Source: Gigantopelta aegis
Taxonomy: Eukaryota > Mollusca > Gastropoda > Neomphalida > Peltospiridae
Direction of reading: 5' to 3'
NCBI RefSeq assembly: GCF_016097555.1
Contig: NC_054702.1
Span: 81,998,124 to 82,062,123 of the forward strand
DNA: 64,000 nt
Positions 19,901-33,000 of this stretch are shown here, one piece after another. The notes under the pieces are model-generated. The model made no database searches, had not been told where the DNA came from, and saw only the letters and a list, made by a program, of their open reading frames with translations. The number at the start of each line of letters is the position of its first letter. The stretch's first letter is position 1. The position numbers and the translations under genes were made by a program.

Positions 19901-20859
19901 AACTTTATGAAAAAGAATACAAGAATTCCGCAGAATTAAAGTCAGAGAAATATTTTATAATCATCATCTCTAACTTCAATGGTGATAGTCACTTCTGGAA
20001 ATATTTTCTTCATAGTTTACCATTTGTAATTTTACACTGAAATGTGTTCTAAATGCACTTAGGAAGTTGGAAATGTTGAAACTGTATATGGTACTTATGA
20101 GCATGCTTGAATGCAGCTATATTAACACAATAATACATATTATTTTACAAACTAAACTATATATCAGCCAGTAACACTGACAACAGAGTTAACAATATAT
20201 AAATTATGATAAATAGCAACAATAAATACAAATAGGACTTCAACAAAGATACAAAACGTGACTTCAATAACAATATTTTTCAAAATATTAATTTTAACGA
20301 AAGTAAAACATCACAAAATCGAAATCAGGAATGGAATAACAGAAATCCTGAATGTTTCTAAAGTAACTCAACTGAACAGTATCTTAAAATTACTGCCGTT
20401 AATCTGGCACTGTTAAAAATCATATCAAAATTCCAGATAATAAATTTATTTTTAAGATTAAAATGCTTTTCAGAAGGTCATAACAGATCACTTAAAAAAT
20501 TACATTTCACTTAATACAATGGAGGCAGATATCAACTTCAAAATAATATATTTTTCAATGCTTTTTTTCCTTTGTTTAATGCAGTATTTCAAAATCTTTT
20601 AAATACCAAAATTCAGAAATAAACACAGAAAACTGATATGGATACTAAGTTTTCCCATCCCTGTTTAAAGTTAGACACCAGTACAGACATAAAACAACTA
20701 AATTACTGTGTAGCACATGTGTGTGGTTTGTTCGTTCTTTTTGCCCACCACTGTTACGAGCATTCTGTTCTTCACTGACAAGACTTCTTCCTTGAACATC
20801 CTCAAGCATACATATCTGCGTTAGATAAATTAGTCTTCCTAAATACCAAACTGTGGACT
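16902..20859 (-). other. AT-rich region, probably TMEM63 3' UTR and flank
   Basis: Nearly 4 kb without coding exons. It follows the TMEM63 stop in transcript direction and carries only a short SINE tail fragment (19311-19345), so a long 3' UTR is plausible. Confidence 0.4.
19311..19345 (-). repeat. SINE B-type tail fragment
   Basis: gtttggtttaacgacaccac and actagagca, the end of the B tail in reverse. Confidence 0.6.
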
Positions 20860-21003
20860 TCATGATCCGTCTTCGACATAGCTGTTCAAAGAGTATTCTG
20901 GCACGGGTCCGGCCTGGTTGATTGACCCATAAGACTGCTGCATACCTTCTGATCCATTTTGGTCCGGCTTGGATTGATCCACCAAAACATTGGCAACAAA
21001 TGG
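20860..21003 (-). CDS. TMEM63: TMEM63 exon 23: C-terminus and stop
   Basis: Acceptor ttgctttag; encodes PFVANVLVDQSKPDQNGS, then MQQSYGSINQAGP to TGA at 20862-20860. The QQSYGSIN segment resembles the human TMEM63A tail (QQTYGAIHN), supporting this as the true end. Confidence 0.88.
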   Translation of the reverse strand, partial: PFVANVLVDQSKPDQNGSEGMQQSYGSINQAGPVPEYSLNSYVEDGS

Positions 21004-24000
21004 CTAAAGCAAATAAAAATTCAGTTTTAATTAAGTGCAACTATCATATTTATAACATGTTTGGAGTATTAAAAAAACCCATATGTGTCTTCCAATGTAG
21101 GCCTAATACTCCATAAATAAAAACTGATAGTCAACAAGCAAGGCTTTAGATGTCACTAATTTGGACACAACAGGGTCTTTTGTCTTTTCTGTACACAAAT
21201 GGTTGTTTTAGTTCAGTACTGTCATTAACAGCTGCTGGAGGGTTGGCAATATTCACAAATGCATTAAGTTATTTTAATCTAATTAAAGTTAACATTTCAG
21301 TGGTTTTGAGGTGAACTATTCTGAGGACAGCATGTTTGTACTTAATTTGGGCATGATTATTTTAGCATGTGTATTTTGAGCACAATGTTTATCGCCTCCA
21401 CTCTGATGCAATTTAAAGCTCTGACAATCATTTAATCCTACAATTGAAGTATATAATCCTTGGCATCTGGGATAAATAAGTAAAGATAAAATTCATTTAG
21501 TCCATTCTTTAGATTCAAAACAGCATATTCTGGTAAACCAACTGATTTGTATTAGACAGATAATACGATTGTTGGAACACTACTGGTGATCATTTTACCT
21601 TTGTTAATCCCTCTCCTGTATTATCGTCATCTGTGTCCGTAGCAAAATGCTGCAAGCAGAAAAGCATTGAAAACACATATCATAAACATACACCATAAAT
21701 TACACAGGTCATACTAAATATCCCTAAACCATTAATTCACTAAAAATAGTCATAAAATAATAATTTATACACCTTTTGATCTAAAACTGTATTTTAAGTG
21801 AGTAAAAAAAAAGTACAAAAAAAGTATTGAACAATTAACCCTGAGAATCAAATAGCTTGATCATACATAAAAAACAAACATGTCTTATTCATAATTGTGA
21901 CTATAGGAAAGTTTTATTACTTGAAAAGCAAGGACGAAACTGGAAGGATAAACCTTCAAACAATGCATACTGAACAGACATAACTTGAGGAATGAAGACT
22001 CCCATTAATAATGCATGTAGCTTTGAATGTTTTCCTAAGTCACTACTTAGCATATTACAGTCATTATAAATTACACAAAAGAACATTACCAGGACCAGTA
22101 AACTAATAAAACAAAATCCTTACAAATCTGCTGGACCAAAACTAAAAGATGATAAAAACAACAGCAATTACGTCTGTTTAATGTGTCTTAACACCAGACA
22201 GAAAAAAAGAGACCCCCCCCCCCCCCCCAAAAAAAAACCCCACATCAGAACTTTAACTAGTGAAGTTGTAGGTTACACGGGATTTAAACCAACCTGTGTT
22301 TCCTCAGGACCATCCAGAGCCGTCTAGATCCATGTGAAAAGCATAAAGTTAAAGCAGAGTTTTTAAGCTTGTTGATAAAACAGACCAGAACTTATCTACA
22401 AGAACACACTGCACCCATGGGGAACACATACAACATGCATCTCACTCTTTCCGTGCCAGGTCAACATTTACTAGATCTGTCCATTTCAAAACTCCATCTT
22501 TATCATTTCAACTTATTTTCATGCTTATATCCAATTAAGGTTCAAACATGCTGTCCTGGACACACACACCTCAGCTATCTGGGCTGTCTTTCCAGGACAG
22601 TGGGTTAGTTGTTAGTGTTTAGTGAGAGAGATGAGGGTGTAGTGGTCTTACACCTACTCATTGAGTTATTAAAATTCGCTCTCTTTGGGTGAAAGACAAT
22701 ACCGATCTATGCAACTATATGTTGTTGTTTTTTCCTGTTTTAATTTTAATTTTAATTTTATTTCAAAAATAAGAAAAAGAAAAGAGTTGCTGAGACAATA
22801 AAAAAGTGTAATGGGGTCATTACACACTTTCTGCCAGTAAATAATTTGAGGGTATATAATAAAAACAAAACAGATCATAAGTGGTACTAGGTGGTTACAG
22901 CTTTGAAATCGTTTGAAATTGGACATTGTGTTTCACGTACTTCCAACAAATTTTAAACAACAGTTCTCTTACTATAATCTTTCTAAAATTTGTAAAAATA
23001 TTTCCATTAATTTCCATTATTTATGTAATTTTACCCTCCGTACCCTCAGGCAGAAACCCTGCATTAGCATATACAAGTTGGTCTGTTTGCAGTCAACAAT
23101 ATTTATTTCAAGAGTTGGTCCTTTGTTGGACCAGTGCACACTGCACATTGTTCAGTTTTTATTGCTGGTAGAGAAAGAGTGATTACATAACACTATGTCT
23201 TACCTTTGCTGCATTCCATGCAAACTACTACGAGGGTTGGGCATCAAATACTGACTGATCATCTGATATTGCAGACTTGAATACAAGCAACCACATAGAG
23301 TAAGAGCAGAAAACACCAGTAGCTGCAGAGCCACAGACATGTGGTAGGGAATAATAACAAATGAGCAACACGTTTCACACACTGCACCTATTCCTGGATC
23401 TGCCACAACACCACATGAATTGATGAAGACAACAGAAACCCATTTAGGCAAAAGACAACAACAGACAAAGATGCAGCAACAGTAACACTAACTCACACAT
23501 ACACCTGAAGCATGAAGACTTAGTAAGTACTCTGATGAATAATTATATATATATATATATCAGTATATGTATGTTATATATAAGAGATATTCTACACGTA
23601 CATAACAGATATTATATTTATTCAGTCAAACAAATGTAAAGCCATTTTGTTTTAATATTTTATGTACTGGATATTGAAACAATAAACTATGTGAGTGGTT
23701 TTTTTTAAAAACTGGTGAGGGACTATGACATGTAGTTTATATATAATTAATGAGGTACATGTCTTCCTCTGTAGCTTTCTGTATGATATAAAATATATGC
23801 CTTATCCATATTTCATAATTATTATTTAAGTGCAACAACAAAACCAAATACAATTCATGCTACCATGATTTATTATTATGTGTCTTACTTTTTTGTTTTG
23901 TTTTATTTCACAGTTTTAAATTAATTAAAGGTAATATATGATAACCACAAAAACTGTTTTTATGTACAAAAACAATGAGTTCACTGATTCAAATCTGATA

Positions 24001-27000
24001 TAATGTGTGTTTCCAAATTATTAGCTGTTTACTGAAGTAAAATAAGATGCACTGTGATGACTTGTAATGAAATCACCATTCAATTTTCTTGCTGACATGG
24101 CAGCATTTAATTCCAGACTTCTTTATCTAAAACCACATTAAAAAAAGTTAAAGTTTGCTTTGTTTAACGACACACCACTAGAGTACATCAATTTATTAAA
24201 GATCAGCTATTGAATGTCAAATATTTAATAATTCTGACACAGTCTTAGCGAGGAAACCCGCTACATTTTTCCATTAGTAGCAAGAGTTTTTATATATACT
24301 ATCCCAAAGACAGGACAGCACATACCATGACCTTTGATATACCAGTTGTGGTGCATTGGATAAAACAAGATATAGCCTCAATTGGTACACAAATGGGGTT
24401 CGATCCCAGACTGACTGCGCATCAGGTGAGCACTTTAAAACTAGGCTATGTCCTACCTCTCCACCTTAAATCTAGGCTATGTCCCGCCTCTCCACCTTAA
24501 AACTAGGCTATGTCCCGCCCCTCCACCTTAAAACTATGCTATGTCCCGCCTCTCCACCTTAAAACTATGCTATGTCCCACCCCTCCACCTTAAAACTATG
24601 CTATGTCCCACCCCTCCACCTTAAAACTAGGCTATGTCCCACCCCTCCACCTTAAAACTAGGATATGTCCCCCGCCCCTCCACCTTAAAACTAGGCTATG
24701 TCCCGCCTTTCCACCTTAAAACTAGGCTATGTCACTAGGCTATGTCCCGCCCCTCCACCTTAAAACTAGGATATGTCCCCTGCCCCTCCACCTTAAAACT
24801 AGGCTATGTCCTGCCCCTCCACCTTAAAACTAGGCTATGTCCTGCCCCTCCACCTTAAAACTAGGCTATGTCCCGCCCCTCCACCTTAAAACTAGGCTAT
24901 GTCACTAGGTTATTTCCCGCCTCTCCACCTTAAAACTAGGCTATGTCCTGCCCCTCCACCTTAAAACTAGGCTATGTCCCGACTCTCCACCTTAAAACTA
25001 GGCTATGTCCCGCCTCTCCACCTTAAAACTAGGCTATGTCCTGCCCCTTCACCTTAAAACTAGGCTATGTCACTAGGCTATGTCCCGCCTCTCCACCTTA
25101 AAACTAGCCTATGTCCTGCCCCTCCACCTTAAAACTAGGCTATGTCCCGCCTCTCCACCTTAAAACTAGGCTATGTCCCGCCCCTCCACCTTAAAACTAG
25201 GCTATGTCCTGCCCTTCCACCTTAAAACTAGGCTATGTCCCGCCCCTCCACCTTAAAACTAGGCTATGTCCCGCCCTTCCACCTTAAAACTAGGCTATGT
25301 CCCGCCTCTCCACCTTAAAGCTATGTCCCACCTCTCCACCTTAAAACTAGGCTATGTCCCGTCTCTCCACCTTAAAACTAGGCTATGTCACTAGGCTATG
25401 TTCCGCCCCTCCACCTTAAAACTAGGCCATGTCCTGCCTCTCCACCTTAAAACTAGGCTATGTCCTGCCCCTCCACCTTAAAACTAGGCTAAACTAGGCT
25501 ATGTCCCGCCCCTCCACCTTAAAACTAGGCTATGTCCCGCCTCTCCACTTTAAAACTAGGCTATGTCCCGCCCCTCCACCTTAAAACTAGGCTATGTCCC
25601 GCCCCTTCACCTTAAAACTAGGCCATGTCCCGCCTCTCCACCTTAAAACTAGGCTATGTCCTGCCCCTTCACCTTAAAACTAGGCTATGTCACTAGGCTA
25701 TGTCACTAGGCTATGTCCCGCCTCTCCACCTTAAAACTAGGCTATGTCACTAGGCTATGTCCCGCCCCTCCACCTTAAAACTAGGCCATGTCCTGCCTCT
25801 CCACCTTAAAACTAGGCTATGTCCTGCCCCTTCACCTTAAAACTAGGCTATGTCACTAGGCTATGTCACTAGGCTATGTCCCGCCTCTCCACCTTAAAAC
25901 TAGCCTATGTCCTGCCCCTCCACCTTAAAACTAGGCTATGTCCCGCCTCTCCACCTTAAAACTAGGCTATGTCCCGCCCCTCCACCTTAAAACTAGGCTA
26001 TGTCCTACCTTCCACCTTAAAACTAGGCTATGTCCCGCCTCTCCACTTTAAAACTAGGCTATGTCCCGCCCCTTCACCTTAAAACTAGGCTATGTCCCGC
26101 CCCTCCACCTTAAAGCTATGTCCCGCCTCTCCACCTTAAAGTAGGCTATGTCCCGTCTCTCCACCTTAAAACTAGGCTATGTCCTGCCTCTCCACCTTAA
26201 AACTAGGCTATGTCCCGCCCCTCCACCTTAAAACTAGGCTATGTCACTAGGCTATGTCCCGCCCCTCCACCTTAAAACTAGGCCATGTCCTGCCTCTCCA
26301 TCTTAAAACTAGGCTTGGTCCCGCCCCTCCACCTTAAAACTAGGCTATGTCCCGCCCCTCCACCTTAAAACTAGGCTATGTCCCACCTCTCCACTTTAAA
26401 ACTAGGCTATGTCCCGCCCCTCCACCTTAAAACTAGGCTATGTCCCGCCCCTTCACCTTAAAACTAGGCTATGTCCCGCCTTTCCACCTTAAAACTAGGC
26501 TATGTCCTGCCCCTCCACTTTAAAACTAGGATATGTCCCGCCCCTCCACTTTAAAACTAGGCCATGTCCTGCCCCTCCACTTTAAAACTAGGCTATGTCC
26601 TGCCCCTCCACTTTAAAACTAGGCTATGTCCTGCCCCCTCCACTTTAAAACTAGGCTATGTCCCGCCTCTCCACCTTAAAACTAGGCTATGTCCTGCCCC
26701 CTCCACTTTAAAACTAGGCTATGTCCTGCCTCTCCACCTTAAAACTAGGCTATGTCCCGCCCCTCCACTTTAAAACTAGGCTATGTCTCGCCCCTCCACC
26801 TTAAAACTAGGCTATGTCCCGCCCCTCCACTTTAAAACTAGGCTATGTCCCACCCCTCCACCTCAAAGAATGACAATGAATTTCTAAGTTATTAATGTTT
26901 CATGGTCTGACGTAACGAAAATTATTTGAAATAAAAACAAAAAATAGGATATCTTTCCATTTGTATCACGGAATTACATATGATAAACCTAGGCTACACT

Positions 27001-30000
27001 ATAGCAATGACCACTAGTAAAATAAGAGACATAAATTTCAAGATGACTGAAACAACTGTATAATGACAATAAAAAACAAAATCTCTACAGAACACAAAAA
27101 GAAACCCATCATTAACATCTAGCTTTCAGCAACAGAGAGAACCAGTCCAGGTACCTTGCATTGTTTAAATTTTTATCAACCAGTAAATGTATTCTGAAGA
27201 AGTCTTAAACCAAAGGGTTTATTTATTAATGAATAGAAAATGCACTTTAGACTAATAAGCCACAGAAGACGAGGACATTGAACATTTCTGTAATGCTGCT
27301 CAATGGCAAACTGTACAGAACAGATACGGTACATGTTTGTAATACAGTATTCACTGTAAAACCCTACCACTACATCTCTCTCTTTATCTCGCCTGGATAA
27401 AACAATCATCTGTTCAGTGTAGCCAGCTAACACTACATGTCTTCCAAAATGAATGACTGAATCTACTTCTGTGGCCATAACATGGCCTGATCAACATTTT
27501 TTAAATTCTCATCACCCCCCAAAACAAAAACAACAACAACCTGATTCTGCTTAATATGGCCACTTGATTATAAATATGGAAAACCTTTTTGTCTTAACAA
27601 CATTCCAGTGTGTTTTTCATAATACTGATATTAATGGTGAACAAAATAGGCACTCAATTAGAGTAATACAAACACTATTACTGGGCCATGTCATCAGGTA
27701 GCAATGTTCGTTAATAATATCTCTGTTATTAATATTTTTGTAAGTCATGTTCGGTGAGCTGCTGTCATTTAAACAATTATTTCCACATATTTAATTAAGT
27801 ATCTAGGTCCGGACATTATGCTGTACAAATGCTCTTTTGTACAAGCTTTTCAGCAGGTAAAAATAAGTAAAGATGTTCATTCAGCTATTTCATTTCTGCA
27901 AATCATTACTTTCATATTTTGAAGAAATAAAGCTGATACCATGACACAAATAAAAATATTTTGATATCATTATTTTTTCTTTCATGGATTAACAATAGTA
28001 ATCACTCGATTGTTACTTGTTACAAATGGTAATTTAAAAGAAGCTTTAGAAATTTAAGATGTTAATATTAAAGTTTGTTTTGGGTTTTTTAATGTATGAT
28101 AGCCACCTGTCCAAAAAATTACTTCAGCAAGGACCCATGGATGACCATTATATACAAGTTTGACTGTGGTTTTATTTTGTTTTGAACTCACTCTGTATCT
28201 GATGGGGTTGAGATGCCGGAACCATCCAAAGCTGATTCTACCAACAAACACAAGCAGTGACACGAATAAGGCCACACAGGAGAAGAGAAACACAGGACTC
28301 GAGTAGCCTGCAAATAAAATATTAACACAATTAGCATTTTTCATAGCTGTTCATCGAATGAAATGCGGGAAACTCATCTACGAGTTTGTAAAAATGTTTT
28401 TGTCTTGTTATTTTAAGTTCAGGACAATTAACAAGAAAATGTGTTTCATCCTCAACCGTGATGCTGCATAGTTTGCATAACCCATTGTTTCTCAGTATAT
28501 TATGGTATCAACCTCTTTCAATTTCAAGGCGATGTGCACATATTCTTATTTTGTAAAGGTTTTCCAGATATGTTGCAAGTCTGTATGGTTGTGTAATATG
28601 CTTGTAATATACATGTTTTTCACAATTTTTCAGTTTCAGTTTTATTGTCTGTAGCTATGCTGTAATTTTTCAGTTATTATTTTCTTTAGTATTTTTTGTT
28701 TCTTTAGATTAACGCTGATTTCTGTTACATCAATATTGTTTTTCCTCAGCATGTTAGTTACATAGTTGTGGAAACTGTTTTTGTTATTCCTATTGAGCAG
28801 TTTGCTGTATTGGACTGAATTATATAATAAAGTACTTTTCTATGGTATGTTTTCTAGATGTGCTCAGTAACTTAAGATTTTTGTATTTATTTCAGTTATT
28901 AACGGATATTGGCCCAGTTGACTTTTACATGCAATATTTGTTGTATTTTTCCTACTTGCAAGTTATATTTGCCAAATTTTGTATAAATGACGGGTTTGTA
29001 AGAAACAGAATAATACATCCTTGCCTGTTGTAGACGATTTATCTTACAACTCATGGTTCCCAAAAGTATCTAACAAGTGAAAGTGATTTAGATACGGTTT
29101 TATCCATCTTTGTCTATCACTTGTTGTAAGATAAATTGCCTCCAACAGGTACTCGTGTATTATTCTGTATATCTCTAATTACCTGCTCGGAGTCCCGTGA
29201 AAAAGACAATGTTGACCTGTGCTAAAATAACATCAATCACTACAAAATTGATGGCTGATCGGTGGATATGCTCGTCTATTTTTGACGGGTTGTAGGCAAA
29301 GAAGATGTTGTACCTGTCAACCACATGCTTCAAGGCTAAATAAACAAGACCTGAATAAAAAAACAGAAGCAAACTGTATTAATACATGCAGATCTATAAT
29401 CACCACCAACGTTTAAAAACAGAGATTTAAAAGAAGGCAAAACAAGTGAAAAGAAAAGTGTAGTGTCCTCAGTAGTGTAGTAGTTAATGAATCAGATTTA
29501 AGGCTGGTAGGTACTGGGTGCCATACAGAGAGTTTTAATGTAGTGTCCTCGGTAGCGTAGTAGTTAATGAATCAGATTTAAGGCTGGTAGATACTGGGTG
29601 CCACACAGAGAGTTTTAATGTAGTGTCCTCGGTAGCGTAGTAGTTAATGAATCAGATTTAAAGCTGGTAGGTACTGGGTGCCACACAGAGAGTTTTAATG
29701 TAGTGTCCTCGGTAGTGTAGTAGTTAATGAATCAGATTTAAGGCTGGTAGATACTGGGTGTCACACAGAGACTTTTAATGTAGTGTCCTCGGTAGTGTAG
29801 TAGTTAATGAATCAGATTTAAGGCTGGTAGGTACTGGGTGCCACCCAGAGTTTTAATGTAGTGTCCTCGGTAATGTAGTAGTGAATTCATCAGATTTAAG
29901 GCTGGTAGGTACTGGGTGCCACCCAGAGAGTTTTAATGTAGTGTCCTCGGTAGTGTAGTAATTAATGAATCAGATTTAAGGCTGGTAGGTACTGGGTGCC

Positions 30001-33000
30001 ACACAGAGAGTTTTAATGACTCAGTAGGTACATGTATAAGGCTGCTACACTGACTTCTCTCTCCCAAAGCACCGCCAACTAACCACTAACCACCTGGCCT
30101 GAAAAGACATCCTAGAGAATTGAGGTGTGTGCCCAGGACAGCATGCTAAAACCTCAATTAGATACAAGTATGGAAATAAGTTAATAAGAATTAATAAATG
30201 GGGAAGTGTGAGATCATGAAGTAAATATCTTTTTCTCTTGCTTTGAACATTTATGAAATCTTTCATGAATATCTATTATTGTTCATCTTTTGACAGTAAT
30301 TCTTGTGTACATACCATCATGTTTTTGTCATAATGTTACTTGCAATATCTAACGAAGAGCTGTGATTTAAATGCTAACCAAATGGTGTGACCAGAGGGCA
30401 AATCAAGCTGTAGGCTGTGATAACAGCAAAAATGCACAGCATCCAGGCATATTGACAACCAAACTGGAAGTCCCACAGAACTAACTGAAATAAATTATAA
30501 CATAAAAATATAATGTTCACAACTGGTAAATTAACATTAAATTTGGAGTCCATAGTAAAAAATCTATGGGCACTAAATATAGTATACAAACACTTATACA
30601 TACACAGAATAGAAGAGACATAACTATTCCTTAGGTATCAGTTATCTATAATTGGTAAATAAATTGTGTGATAACTTCCAAACTGCTATGATATGTATAA
30701 CTAGGACATTTAAGAATGTAATTACTTTTTTATAGAAATTAAATATTGTCATTCTTCAATGGAAAATATGTTGTCACACAAATATATGTTCCCAACAAAC
30801 TGAAAAAAGAAAGTCTGTGTTACCTTTCTAACTGTTGATTTTTCAGCAGAAGATCGGGCAAGAGAAAGCCGCAGAGCATACATGAAAAGCTCTGAGAAGC
30901 GAATTAACTCAAGAGCCGTCCCAATGAATGCTGCAGTTACTACATAATTTACAAAAAATGCTCCATTTCCAGACAAAAATATGCATCTGAAAAGATTTTT
31001 TAAAAAGAAAATGAAGCATGAACGAAAAAACCCTTTTTAATTCATTGTTTTCTGCGAATTTAAAATCTTACTTTCATTAATATTCATAAACTATTTAAAC
31101 GGCACTAAAATTAATGTTGCCTGAATTACTTAACTAAGAATTCTGCCTAGTTAAATGTCTCACCTACGATAAACCTTTTGGGTGCTCTGTCATGAACATC
31201 CATAGGTGCAACTATAAACCAAGTTTCATTGACCTCAGACTTACAGTCTATGAAAAACTGATCTAAACACAAAATTCAAACCTTAACCATAATGAAAAAG
31301 TTGACATCATTGCCACCTTTGCCAGAAAAGTATTACCTATATCTTTCTTTTTACTTCAAAGACAAAAATAAATGTGCACAAAAGCTGAAACCACTTGGTC
31401 ATTATAAGGTCTTATTCAAAAGTCATCCAAACCCCAAATTTAAATACATGTTAAACTTTGCCTCAGACTTTCAGACTAAGCTCTAATGCCATAAAAAATT
31501 GTTAATTATGTACACTCCAAATCTGAATCGGCAGCCAAGATAAGAGTTTCAAAGTATGAATGAATGAATGAATGAATGAAAGATTTAATGAATGTTTAAT
31601 GACACCACAGGACAAAAATATATTGGTTATTGGGTGTCAAGCAATGGTAAATATATAAGAGAATCAACATCAATATAGAAATTCTAAAATTAAGTTAAAA
31701 ACACATAGTAAAGAGCTGTGCACAAAAACTACTAAGTATGGGAACCTAGCACACTTCTTTGGACAAATTACTCACTCCCACTGCATAGTCTGGTTCTTAT
31801 CTACGACAGCCAACTCAAACAATGCTCTGGCACTAAAAATATAGAAACAAATTTGTTCTCAAAACATCAATAAACATACATAAATTACACATTTAAAGAA
31901 GTTAAAAAGACCTTTAAGTTAGCAATAGCAGTCATGTGCCAACATCTCTGCTCAAACTAGCATTATCTCCCCTTACATTACATGTACATACTCCAGTTGC
32001 TTGAACTTTAATTGGATATAAGCGCGAAAATAAGTTAAAATAAATATTCAATACCAAAGATTAAAAATGTAACCTTTCCAAAATAACTAAAATGAAACCT
32101 TTAACCATATAACATATTTTCTTATCTTCAGGCTATGATGACTATACAATAACATTTAATAATCCTATTTTTTAACTAGGATTCAGTTAGAAAATGTCTT
32201 AAAAACGGGCTATCCTTGGTTACCTATAGAAACATAATTAAAGATTAAACTATTATAATTTTATCTCATTTAGTCTTATAGTTCAATAGTATAATATTAT
32301 GTATAACATATATGACTGAATAATTAAGATAATATACTGAACTCCATTGAGAATTACCAGTCAGACTGGTAGTTGTCAAAAGGATATAAGAAATAATAAT
32401 ACATTTAACTGATCTTGTATATAAAGAGTAACTAGTTAATGATGTAGGATAATGGCTTTATTCTGTGAAGGTAAGAATGGGAAATTCCATGAGGCTTGCC
32501 GAGCAGAATTTCCCATTCGGTCTGAACAGGATAAAGCCAATATCCTACGTTATTAACTAGTTATTATATTTATCCTGAAGACCATAAAGTTAAAGGGAAG
32601 AGCTATTATTTCTGTTATTTCAGCTACATTGTATGATGAACTAGAGGTCAAATGAGCGATTTTGTAATGTAGCTATGCGTGTGATGTCACATGAGTGACG
32701 TCAAAAGTCATAATCTGCTAGTAAATGTTTATGACTTTGCTTTAATCGGTCATCATAATTGGGTAATAGAAACAGTGGTTGCAGGATAAAATTGTATATA
32801 TTCTGGTAAACGATACATAACCCCAAAATTGTATAAAACGGTTAGTGTTATTGTTTGTTTTATATCAACCTCACACATGTGACTGCAATAATAACTAAAA
32901 ATTGTTTGGTGTATTTTCAGTGGAGTTCAGTGTGTATGAATACCTAGTGAGTCCGAGCGACGGCAGAATGACAACCATCAGGAGAAGAAAGATAAATGTT

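Noticed and set aside
20645..20859. Extended open frame past the TMEM63 stop
   Set aside because: It is in a different frame from the supported exon 23; the QQSYGSIN frame stops at 20860.
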